DNA from: Lactobacillaceae bacterium UBA639
GTDB lineage: Bacteria; Bacillota; Bacilli; Lactobacillales; Lactobacillaceae
Reading direction: 5' to 3'
DNA length: 12,112 nucleotides
Assembly: GCA_002299975.1 (NCBI GenBank)
Contig: DBOT01000114.1
Location: 274-12,385, forward strand
Shown one piece after another: positions 6,985-12,112 of the stretch (positions are counted from its first letter, which is position 1; every line of letters begins with the position of its first letter). The translations under genes were made by a program, and so were the position numbers. The notes under the pieces were generated by a model that was not told where the DNA came from, did no database searches, and saw only the letters and a list, made by a program, of their open reading frames with translations.

Positions 6985-8214
6985 TTAGTGCCATAACCGT
7001 TGCCAGAAGTTTCCCTGAGGGACATTAGCTGTACTGAACAGCCGGTAAGTCAATGGCCGACCATCGAGGGTCTTCAACTGATTCCCCGATAAATCCAACT
7101 CACCCATTGTCCGGTTGCGACTGATTGGGGCCTGCAATTGGCCCTTTTTATTCAGGTAACACTTATTCAATTTAACCGCCATCGTGTATTTATGAACATC
7201 GCTACCCGCACTCCAAACTGTGATCTGGCGAGGGCTAAGTGTCACCTGACGACTCTGTCCGTTATCAAGAGGCTGCTCTCGAATATTTTTAGGCAGGGTA
7301 ATTGTCTGAAGGTGGTAGTTTTGCTTTAGCATCTGGTACAGTCGTTGCGTCTGAACAAATCGGTTATCCTTGTTTTTACCATTAGCGTGCAGAACCACTG
7401 TAATAATCCGGTGGCCCTGGTAGTTACCGGTGCTGACAAAGCACGCCCCGGCAGTATCAGAGGTCCCGGTTTTCAGGCCATCAATTGTTACCCCGGGGAC
7501 CGTGTACTTGCCACCAGGTAGCATCTCATTCAGGTTCTTCTCGGTCTTGGCCTTTCCCTTGGCGATGAAAAAGGTTGCTTGCTTTTGTGCCGTCACTTGT
7601 AGTAATTGCGGATAATGATCCACCAGATAACGCGTCATAATAGCAACATCCGTGGCCGTCATTGCATTCTCCGCTTTAGCCGAGTATTGCTTGGAGGCCA
7701 GCGACTTTAGGTCCCCATTATTCAGGCCCACCGGATTTACGATGGTGTAATTCTTTAGACCGATATCCTGAGCCTTTTGTTGGAGCTTCATGTTGAACTC
7801 ATCCATACTGTCACCAGCTGCGGCCGATAAAGCCATCGTGGCCCCATCAGCTGATTTTACCAGGGCAGCGTTTAACAGTTCACGAACCGTATATGACTGC
7901 CCCTCTTGTAAACCAATAGCCGAATAGTTGGGATCATTGGAGATTGCTGCCGTGCCACTATCGATCTTAACCTTGGTGTTACCGGTAATCTGATTACTAT
8001 GAACCTCATCCTCAATTACAATTGCCGTTAAAAGCTTACTAATCGAGGCAATTGGTAGTTTTTGCTGCGCATTTTGTTCATAAATCACCTGACCGGTTGA
8101 TGCATCAACCATTACCGCGGCCGAGGCATCAATCAGAGGAGCCGCATGGGCTGGCGCAACAATGATTCCGAGTAGTAGTGGAATCATCAGTAGGGTTACC
8201 AAAAATTTTTTCAT
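6985..8214 (-). CDS. dacA: D-alanyl-D-alanine carboxypeptidase (PBP5/DacA type)
   Basis: The protein is 409 residues from the ATG at 8214. GGAGG at 8220-8224 sits five bases before it; a TTG 12 bases upstream overlaps this site and is rejected. Residues 1-24 form a signal peptide (MKKF, hydrophobic core, APAHA cleavage site). The penicillin-binding fold shows the S-x-x-K motif Ser57-Ile-Ser-Lys60, a variant second motif Ser121-Ala-Asp123 where SxN is usual, and Lys248-Thr-Gly in GLKTGTSD. A PBP5-type C-terminal beta domain follows. The enzyme removes the terminal D-Ala from peptidoglycan pentapeptides at the outer membrane face, leaving tetrapeptides, the donor for L,D-transpeptidases such as the one at 9074-9730. 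PBP5-type proteins usually end in an amphipathic anchor; here the tail NFWQRLWH is short and may do this. Confidence 0.93.
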   Translation of the reverse strand: MKKFLVTLLMIPLLLGIIVAPAHAAPLIDASAAVMVDASTGQVIYEQNAQQKLPIASISKLLTAIVIEDEVHSNQITGNTKVKIDSGTAAISNDPNYSAIGLQEGQSYTVRELLNAALVKSADGATMALSAAAGDSMDEFNMKLQQKAQDIGLKNYTIVNPVGLNNGDLKSLASKQYSAKAENAMTATDVAIMTRYLVDHYPQLLQVTAQKQATFFIAKGKAKTEKNLNEMLPGGKYTVPGVTIDGLKTGTSDTAGACFVSTGNYQGHRIITVVLHANGKNKDNRFVQTQRLYQMLKQNYHLQTITLPKNIREQPLDNGQSRQVTLSPRQITVWSAGSDVHKYTMAVKLNKCYLNKKGQLQAPISRNRTMGELDLSGNQLKTLDGRPLTYRLFSTANVPQGNFWQRLWH

Positions 8215-8244
8215 CTTTTCCTCCAAAATGGTTAATGGATTGTC

Positions 8245-8273
8245 AAAATACGATAAGATAGGGATGGTATCAA
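8245..8273 (-). promoter_or_regulatory. Probable dacA promoter
   Basis: On minus, TTGATA (8273-8268) is followed by 17 bases and TATTTT (8250-8245), five and four of six matches. It lies 31 bases upstream of the dacA start. The -35 region would coincide with the best plus-strand extended -10 (TG-G-TATCAA, 8265-8273), so the two divergent genes may share this DNA. Confidence 0.5.
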
Positions 8274-8279
8274 TATCAT

Positions 8280-8295
8280 AAAGGATTGACTAATA
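8280..8295 (+). promoter_or_regulatory. Ribosome binding site placed for an ATA codon
   Basis: AAAGGA (8280-8285) is followed after seven bases by ATA at 8293-8295, in frame with the YkuD-like gene. Initiation there would add 11 residues and give an N-terminus reading (M)KTNSKQKQFVL before the membrane helix. The TTG at 8286 directly after the AAAGGA is in another frame and stops after seven codons. Confidence 0.4.
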
Positions 8296-8325
8296 AAAAC
8301 GAACAGTAAGCAAAAACAATTTGTC

Positions 8326-8865
8326 TTGATAACGGCCGCACTCTTCGTCGTGCTCGTTTTCTTCATCAATATTCATGCCTACTTTGACAGTAGTCGCTTT
8401 ATCACTGGCGCAAGTCGCACGAGTCAGGTGCTTAACACCAACCGCCTGCGCCACCCCAACATCAATAAGCCCTCTGAACACAAAAGCTATCCGGACCTCC
8501 GTAAGCTAAAGCAACTACGGGTTATCGCAGTACCGGACATGCACCGGGTCTATGTTCTAAGTGGACGCCGGGTCGTCTACATTATGCACGCCCGGGTCAC
8601 CATCCAGAAACAGTCAATTATAACTAGCGGTAAGCAAGGACAGCAGGTTGATTACGTCGGTGCCGGGCATGTATTTGCTGGAGATAACTGGACCGCGTTG
8701 AGTCACCAATCATACATTATTGCGCCGACAACGATTGACCAAAACGCGGTTGCTAAGAACTGGTTAAAGTCAGACTTTGATTTTCCTGGCACCATCCAGC
8801 TGTCACGACCTGACACCCAGTGGCTCCAAACTTTGCCCAAGAACACCAAGATTACCATTCGCTAA
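8326..8865 (+). CDS. Catalytically degenerate YkuD/L,D-transpeptidase-like membrane-anchored protein
   Basis: The 179 residues from TTG 8326 begin with a membrane helix (2-19), and the rest should lie outside the cell. From residue 54 it aligns by eye with the intact L,D-transpeptidase at 9074-9730: SYPDLRKLKQLRV against PYPDVNKVKDLWV, then RVYVLSGRRVVYIM against RTYLYDGQKVIYTM, and PGTIQLSRPDTQWLQ against HGCVRLSVPDARWME. Every catalytic position is changed: Thr156 for the nucleophilic Cys, Pro154 for the motif His, Gln158 for Arg, Ala133 for the second His. It should therefore not be an L,D-transpeptidase; a wall-binding, regulatory or scaffolding role is inferred. The start is uncertain: TTG lacks a ribosome binding site, while AAAGGA precedes an in-frame ATA at 8293 that would supply a basic N-terminus. 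The 72-aa gene follows at 12 bases. Confidence 0.75.
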   Translation: MITAALFVVLVFFINIHAYFDSSRFITGASRTSQVLNTNRLRHPNINKPSEHKSYPDLRKLKQLRVIAVPDMHRVYVLSGRRVVYIMHARVTIQKQSIITSGKQGQQVDYVGAGHVFAGDNWTALSHQSYIIAPTTIDQNAVAKNWLKSDFDFPGTIQLSRPDTQWLQTLPKNTKITIR

Positions 8866-8877
8866 TGGAGGTTTCGC

Positions 8878-9096
8878 ATGCTCAACCAATTTGTAACTCG
8901 TGCCTTTATCCGTCGCCTACTTATCAGTGACGGGGCATTAATTATTTTTATTCTTCTCTACAACTTACTGGCGATGCTCATTCCAGTCGTCAAGCTTACC
9001 TGGTGGGGAGTACTTACCGTCTTTATCCTAATTAACGTTATTCTGATTGGCCTAAAAGTGATCGTTCCGTTAATTAACCAACAACGACAACCTTAG
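8878..9096 (+). CDS. Small two-helix membrane protein, 72 aa
   Basis: The ATG is preceded by GGAGG (8867-8871), which follows directly on the stop of the YkuD-like gene, so the two form an operon. The protein has a basic N-terminus (TRAFIRR), a first helix at about 19-38 (ALIIFILLYNLLAML), a turn with Lys-Leu-Thr-Trp-Trp, and a second helix at about 43-63, ending NQQRQP. I do not recognise the family. It resembles the 80-aa protein at 9924-10166 in size, two-helix layout and a shared Tyr-Asn-Leu in the first helix plus Asn in the second, so they may be distant paralogues. Its last 23 bases overlap the 3' end of the opposite-strand L,D-transpeptidase gene, leaving no room for a terminator. Confidence 0.7.
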   Translation: MLNQFVTRAFIRRLLISDGALIIFILLYNLLAMLIPVVKLTWWGVLTVFILINVILIGLKVIVPLINQQRQP

Positions 9097-9730
9097 TGCC
9101 AACCGGTAAGTTCTGCTCCATCCACCGTGCATCGGGAACTGATAACCGCACACAACCATGGGAGCCCTGTGTCTTCCCTAGCTTGGCAGCTTCTTTCTGG
9201 TTATAGGAGCCATCTGCCTTAGTTGGGACACTATGAAAAAGGTATTCGCCGTGGTTTAACCAAGAGGTGTAGTAATTAGCCCCTTCCTGCAACTTAGCAT
9301 TGTAGAAGCTATCACCACGCTCCTGCTGAACATGAAAGGTCCCAGTTGGCGTAGCGCTCTTCATTTTCCCGGTCTTGGGATCCTTTTGGTAAATGCCACC
9401 AGTACTATACATCGTGTAAATGACCTTCTGACCATCATAGAGGTAAGTGCGGTTATTCTTAAGGTCAACCTTTACCCAGAGGTCCTTAACCTTGTTAACA
9501 TCCGGGTAGGGAACCGTTTCCGATGACTTACGCCAGTTAATTGGCGTCCGCATATGATTATTTCCCACATTTTTAGTAGTTGAATGCTGCCTTACGGGGC
9601 GGCTAACGGCTTCCTGGCGGGTTGTCTGCTGAGCATGCTTGTGGGCGGCTTGCAGGTGTGGTGTAACAGCTAGCACGATGACTAGGAGGCAGAAAAGCCC
9701 GTATACCCAATACTTTGTCCTCTTTCTCAA
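9074..9730 (-). CDS. L,D-transpeptidase (YkuD domain), membrane-anchored
   Basis: The protein is 218 residues from TTG 9730, supported by AAAAGGAG (9739-9746) eight bases before it. A basic N-terminus (MRKRTKYW) and a helix at 8-24 form an uncleaved anchor or signal peptide, then a low-complexity, His- and Thr-rich linker to about 70. The YkuD domain fills 74-218: TPTG at 127-130, His166 in LFHS, and the full catalytic motif Ser190-His-Gly-Cys193-Val-Arg195. YkuD enzymes cleave the L-Lys/DAP-D-Ala bond of tetrapeptide stems and join the stem to another stem or protein, making beta-lactam-resistant (penicillin-insensitive) 3-3 links. DacA in the same cluster makes the tetrapeptide donors. A strong promoter (TTGAAG-N16-TATAAT) is read away from the small membrane genes. 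Confidence 0.92.
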   Translation of the reverse strand: MRKRTKYWVYGLFCLLVIVLAVTPHLQAAHKHAQQTTRQEAVSRPVRQHSTTKNVGNNHMRTPINWRKSSETVPYPDVNKVKDLWVKVDLKNNRTYLYDGQKVIYTMYSTGGIYQKDPKTGKMKSATPTGTFHVQQERGDSFYNAKLQEGANYYTSWLNHGEYLFHSVPTKADGSYNQKEAAKLGKTQGSHGCVRLSVPDARWMEQNLPVGTKVVVVG

Positions 9731-9751
9731 CCGTCTCTCTCCTTTTACGAA

Positions 9752-9780
9752 TTTACATTAGTTAAAAACAACACTATATT
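9752..9780 (+). promoter_or_regulatory. Plus-strand promoter for the small membrane-protein genes
   Basis: TTTACA (9752-9757) and TATATT (9775-9780) are each five of six matches and are separated by exactly 17 bases. Transcription would begin near 9787 and run into the 25-aa and 80-aa frames. Its -10 shares three bases with the -10 of the opposite L,D-transpeptidase promoter. Confidence 0.65.
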
Positions 9781-9805
9781 ATAGTATAGTAGAAGGAATC
9801 TTCAA
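9778..9805 (-). promoter_or_regulatory. Promoter of the L,D-transpeptidase gene
   Basis: On minus, TTGAAG (9805-9800), a 16-base spacer and perfect TATAAT (9783-9778). It lies about 50 bases from the TTG start. The -10 falls in the near-palindrome ACTATATTATAGT (9773-9785), which also contains the -10 of the divergent promoter. Confidence 0.7.
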
Positions 9806-9830
9806 TACTAGAAAAGCCGAGTGTGTATTA

Positions 9831-9908
9831 ATGCGTGATAACCTTAAAATCTCTTATTTAACTGCTATTGTCTTTTTTGTCGTCGCTGTGCTTGTTGCTA
9901 ATTTATAA
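9831..9908 (+). CDS. Possible 25-aa single-helix membrane peptide
   Basis: ATG 9831 to TAA 9908 encodes 25 residues: a short polar start (MRDNLK) and one continuous hydrophobic helix (TAIVFFVVAVLVANL). A start codon for it is present but the ribosome binding site is weak (CCGAG at 9817-9821), so translation is uncertain. The TAA overlaps the AAGGGGGG ribosome binding site of the 80-aa gene, suggesting translational coupling. Its helix resembles the N-terminal anchor of the degenerate YkuD protein (ITAALFVVLVFFINI); the order 'helix then two-helix protein' is repeated in both places. It may be a functional small membrane peptide, or the remains of a second YkuD-like gene. Confidence 0.4.
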   Translation: MRDNLKISYLTAIVFFVVAVLVANL

Positions 9909-9923
9909 GGGGGGCAGTTTCTA

Positions 9924-10166
9924 ATGGAAAACCTATTAAACTATCCCCGGAAGTGCTGGAACTACATTATTTACCACCACTGGTCCAAGGATATCCTGCG
10001 CGCTAACATTCTCTATATTTTCCTCGTAATCGTGTACAACCTCTGTCACTTCTCGTTAACGATTATTCACTGGCACATTTTCAACCAGTTCTTCTGGCTG
10101 ATGAACCTCTGTCTCTTTTTCAAGCTTGGTCTCGATGTTCTCGATCGGGTGCTCCGCCAACGATAA
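9924..10166 (+). CDS. Small two-helix membrane protein, 80 aa
   Basis: The ATG follows AAGGGGGG (9907-9914) at nine bases. Residues 1-28 are polar and aromatic (NYPRKCWNYIIYHHW), then a helix at about 28-49 (ILYIFLVIVYNLCHFSL), a loop with His and Trp, a second helix at about 53-70, and a basic tail (DRVLRQR). It is rich in Trp, Phe and His. I do not recognise the family. It is probably co-transcribed with the 25-aa frame, and is comparable to the 72-aa protein at 8878-9096. A weak AAAATA/TATTTT hairpin follows at 10185-10200, but no strong terminator is read on plus before 10258. Confidence 0.65.
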   Translation: MENLLNYPRKCWNYIIYHHWSKDILRANILYIFLVIVYNLCHFSLTIIHWHIFNQFFWLMNLCLFFKLGLDVLDRVLRQR

Positions 10167-10202
10167 AGTAATCATTAAGGCAATAAAATAGCCATATTTT
10201 AA

Positions 10203-10258
10203 AGAGCTCACTAAATAATTAGATGAATGGCAAACTACATCTAAGTTTAGTGAGCTCT
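10203..10258. terminator. Long hairpin between the 80-aa gene and yumC, probable yumC terminator
   Basis: AGAGCTCACTAAA (10203-10215) pairs perfectly with 10246-10258 over 13 bp. Inside, TAGATG (10220-10225) pairs with CATCTA (10238-10243) over 6 bp, with a 12-base loop. On minus it is followed by TTTAAAAT, a moderate U tract, and it lies 6 bases after the yumC stop. On plus no U tract follows, so termination is expected mainly for yumC. Confidence 0.7.
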
Positions 10259-10264
10259 ATTAGT

Positions 10265-11263
10265 TCATTTGCGCTTAATATTCATTGAGGAGCTGTGCAC
10301 AGCCAGTCGTTTATCAGGATAGAGCTGTTTTGCTAAGGCAGTAACAGCAGTCGGTGCTTCCCCAAACGCCGTCGCAATCAGGGCGGTCTTCCCTGGATAG
10401 GTCACCCCGTCACCAATGGCGTAAACCCCAGGAACGCTGGTCTGCATGGTCGAGTCGACTTTCAAGAGGTGCCGTTCACTGGTTAGCTTCAACGACCACT
10501 TCGTCAGGGCAGCATTATTAGCAGTAAAGCCATAGTTAACCACCAACTGGTCAACGGTCAGATGGTCCTCTTCATCACTACGCATCTTCTTCAAACCGAT
10601 GGTAACGGCATCCCCTGCCTGGGTAAGACTCTTCGGCAGGTAGGGGGTCACCAGGTGCACTGAAGACTGCTTCAGCTTGCTGACGGTGTGCTCCAATCCC
10701 CGGAATTGGTTCCGCCGGTGAATCAGGTAAACATCCTTGGCGATTGGTTCCAACATCAATGCAATGTCGATGGCCGAATCACCACCACCCAGCACTGCTA
10801 CCCGTTGGTCGGCAAAATCGGCCTTGTGATTGACAAAGTAGTGTAGCTGGTGGTCCTCAAGCTGGTCAGCACCGTCAAGTGCCAGACGCCGCGGGGTGAA
10901 GGCGCCATTTCCGAGGGCGATAATGACGGCCTTGGAGTGAGAAGTCCGCTGCGATGACTTAATGGTAAAGGTACCGTCGTCCTCTTTGACCACATCATCA
11001 ACAGTCTCATTCAAGAATTGATCGATTGGTGCTACCGTCAACTGGTCCTTCAGATGGTCAACGAGTTCCTGGCCAGTAACACCGGGAAGTCCGGCCACAT
11101 CCCAGATCTGTTTTTCGGGATACAGAGCAGCAACTTGTCCTCCTAGCTGAGGCAGACTCTCAATTAACTGTGCGTGTAGTTCGTGTAGTCCGCAATAGAA
11201 GGCGGCAAACATCCCGGCGGGCCCACCACCGATAATCGTTACATCATAACTTTCTTCTGTCAT
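10265..11263 (-). CDS. yumC: Ferredoxin/flavodoxin-NADP+ reductase, YumC (thioredoxin reductase-like) type
   Basis: The protein has 332 residues with two Rossmann motifs: GGGPAG at 12-17 for FAD and GGGDSA at 159-164 for NAD(P)H, with HRR at 182-184 for the 2'-phosphate of NADPH. The second FAD motif is YAIGDGVTYPGK (281-292). No redox-active Cys-x-x-Cys pair is present, so it is not a thioredoxin reductase despite the fold. Length and the HSSS-containing C-terminal tail after residue 322 match the YumC group, which moves electrons from NADPH to ferredoxin or flavodoxin in the cytoplasm. The ATG has GAGGT (11272-11276) eight bases before it. A TGTTATAAT extended -10 lies upstream. It is single-gene and divergent from the nucleoside hydrolase. 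Confidence 0.88.
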   Translation of the reverse strand: MTEESYDVTIIGGGPAGMFAAFYCGLHELHAQLIESLPQLGGQVAALYPEKQIWDVAGLPGVTGQELVDHLKDQLTVAPIDQFLNETVDDVVKEDDGTFTIKSSQRTSHSKAVIIALGNGAFTPRRLALDGADQLEDHQLHYFVNHKADFADQRVAVLGGGDSAIDIALMLEPIAKDVYLIHRRNQFRGLEHTVSKLKQSSVHLVTPYLPKSLTQAGDAVTIGLKKMRSDEEDHLTVDQLVVNYGFTANNAALTKWSLKLTSERHLLKVDSTMQTSVPGVYAIGDGVTYPGKTALIATAFGEAPTAVTALAKQLYPDKRLAVHSSSMNIKRK

Positions 11264-11299
11264 TAATACGGACCTCGCTTTCTTATTTTTTGCTTAATC

Positions 11300-11308
11300 A
11301 TTATAACA
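11300..11308 (-). promoter_or_regulatory. Extended -10 promoter of yumC
   Basis: On minus, TG-T-TATAAT (11308-11300) is a perfect extended -10 about 37 bases before the yumC ATG. The -35 region is only AT-rich (ATTTTA, near 11328-11323) and adds little. Confidence 0.55.
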
Positions 11309-11332
11309 TTTTCTTGGCTGATTAAAATTTTA

Positions 11333-11346
11333 ATAAAGCGCTACCA
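11333..11346 (+). promoter_or_regulatory. cre-like sequence upstream of the nucleoside hydrolase
   Basis: ATAAAGCGCTACCA matches TGWAARCGYTWNCW at 12 of 14 positions, failing only the first two bases. It lies 18 bases before the -35 of the nucleoside hydrolase promoter and also near the yumC promoter region, so it could act on either. It is much weaker than the cre at 2814-2827. Confidence 0.35.
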
Positions 11347-11364
11347 TATTTACTGCTTTGCCTA

Positions 11365-11393
11365 TTGTGTTTAACAAAAAACTAATTTATTAT
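11365..11393 (+). promoter_or_regulatory. Promoter of the nucleoside hydrolase gene
   Basis: TTGTGT (11365-11370), 17 bases, TATTAT (11388-11393, five of six matches). It lies 45 bases before the start codon, giving a leader of about 38 bases. Confidence 0.6.
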
Positions 11394-11438
11394 AGAAAAT
11401 GTAGATAGTAAATTTTAGTTAATCTTGGAGGGACTAAT

Positions 11439-12112
11439 ATGGCTAAACGAAAAATGATTCTTGATCTGGATACCGGTGTTGATGACGCTTTAGCAATCGC
11501 CTACGCCCTGGCCGACCCAGAAGTTGACCTGATTGGGATTGTCAGCTCCTACGGTAACAACCTACTCGATGTTTGTGCCGAAAACAGTCTAAAGCTGTTG
11601 GAACTGCTTGGGCACACTGATATTCCAGTATTCAAGGGCTTGCCACACTCATGCACGACGGACCACTTCGACGTTATGCAGGTTTCCAAGGATATTCACG
11701 GAAACAACGGGATTGGTGAAGTTCAACTGCCTGCCCCAAGCCGGAGCGTTGAAGAAGAGTCTGGAGTTGACTTCTACATCGACGCTGCACACAAGTACGG
11801 CAAGGACCTGATCATCATCCCAACTGGCCCAATGACCAACTTGGCTGCGGCTCTCAAGAAGGATCCTGAAATTGCCCACTTAATCGGCAACGTTACCTTC
11901 ATGGGTGGTGCTCTGACGGTCGAAGGGAATGTTACCCCGGTTGCCGAAGCTAACATCAACCAAGATCCAAAGGCCGCTAACGAAGTCTTGACTTCCGACT
12001 TGCCACTGACCATGGTTGGTCTGGATGTTACCCTGCGGACGCTTCTGACTAAGAAGGAAACCCAACAATGGCGTGACTTGGGTACCAAGGCTGGTAAGGC
12101 CTACGCCGACAT
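11439..12112 (+). CDS. Nucleoside hydrolase (inosine/uridine-preferring type), 5' part
   Basis: The first 224 residues are in the window and the frame is open at the right edge; family members are about 310 residues. GGAGGG (11427-11432) precedes the ATG. The N-terminal calcium-binding aspartate cluster of the family is present as Asp9-Leu-Asp11-Thr-Gly-Val-Asp15-Asp16. IPTGPMTNLA (127-136), FMGGA (154-158) and a Glu170-x-Asn172...Asp176-Pro pocket follow. The catalytic His near residue 240 is beyond the window. These enzymes split the N-glycosidic bond of nucleosides to base and ribose in the cytoplasm, for salvage and for ribose as a carbon source. That role fits a cre-like site upstream. 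Whether it prefers purine, pyrimidine or both (IunH, RihA or RihC-like) cannot be told here. Confidence 0.88.
   Translation, partial: MAKRKMILDLDTGVDDALAIAYALADPEVDLIGIVSSYGNNLLDVCAENSLKLLELLGHTDIPVFKGLPHSCTTDHFDVMQVSKDIHGNNGIGEVQLPAPSRSVEEESGVDFYIDAAHKYGKDLIIIPTGPMTNLAAALKKDPEIAHLIGNVTFMGGALTVEGNVTPVAEANINQDPKAANEVLTSDLPLTMVGLDVTLRTLLTKKETQQWRDLGTKAGKAYAD

Noticed and set aside
8212-8226. TTG start four codons before the chosen dacA start
   Set aside because: It overlaps the GGAGG ribosome binding site, which fits the ATG at 8214 and gives a standard MKKF signal peptide start.
8240-8274. TTGTCA at 8240-8245 as the -35 of a plus-strand promoter for the YkuD-like gene
   Set aside because: No acceptable -10 lies 16-18 bases downstream; the TATCAA at 8268 is 22 bases away.
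10185-10200. AAAATA-GCCA-TATTTT hairpin as terminator of the 80-aa gene
   Set aside because: Only six A-T pairs and no U tract beyond the stem; too weak to call.
10265-11263. Thioredoxin reductase for the minus-strand flavoprotein
   Set aside because: The fold matches but the redox-active Cys-x-x-Cys is absent; the YumC reductase group fits length and C-terminal tail.
1-12112. Mobile element, CRISPR array, toxin-antitoxin pair, tRNA or rRNA
   Set aside because: No transposase, integrase, spaced direct repeats, tRNA cloverleaf or rRNA sequence was seen; the small membrane proteins have no antitoxin-like partner.

Overview
The window looks like chromosome of a low-to-middle GC Firmicute, most probably a lactobacillus (Lactobacillaceae; perhaps Limosilactobacillus, given the fairly high GC of the coding DNA). 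This is inferred from an ArcD/ArcT-like pair, an LtaS-type lipoteichoic acid synthase, a DacA-type carboxypeptidase, a YumC-type reductase, TTG starts with strong AGGAGG-type ribosome binding sites, and CcpA-type cre sites. I see no insertion sequence, phage gene, CRISPR array, tRNA or rRNA.

Layout. The left edge holds the last 56 codons of an NhaC-like Na+/H+ antiporter (+). It converges on a minus-strand operon of a basic amino acid antiporter (arcD-like) followed by an aminotransferase (arcT-like). A perfect 17-bp bidirectional terminator lies between them and touches both stop codons. The operon promoter at about 2800-2828 carries a consensus-perfect cre site, so carbon catabolite repression is likely. 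Upstream, also on minus, is a histidine phosphatase with its own terminator. Then come, on plus, an unrecognised 87-residue protein, ltaS, and a GNAT acetyltransferase that has a palindrome over its promoter.

From 6985 to about 10170 there is an envelope cluster: dacA (-); a degenerate YkuD/L,D-transpeptidase homologue (+) that has lost all the catalytic residues; a 72-aa two-helix membrane protein (+); an intact YkuD L,D-transpeptidase (-); a possible 25-aa single-helix peptide (+); and an 80-aa two-helix membrane protein (+). DacA would trim pentapeptide stems to tetrapeptides, which are the donor substrates of L,D-transpeptidases, so the neighbourhood makes biochemical sense. The pseudoenzyme, the small membrane proteins and the overlapping divergent promoters between the active enzyme and the small genes are the most interesting part of the window and may form a regulatory or scaffolding module around L,D-transpeptidation.

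The right edge has a YumC-type ferredoxin/flavodoxin-NADP reductase (-) divergent from the start of a nucleoside hydrolase (+, cut by the window end), with promoters for both and a cre-like sequence between them.
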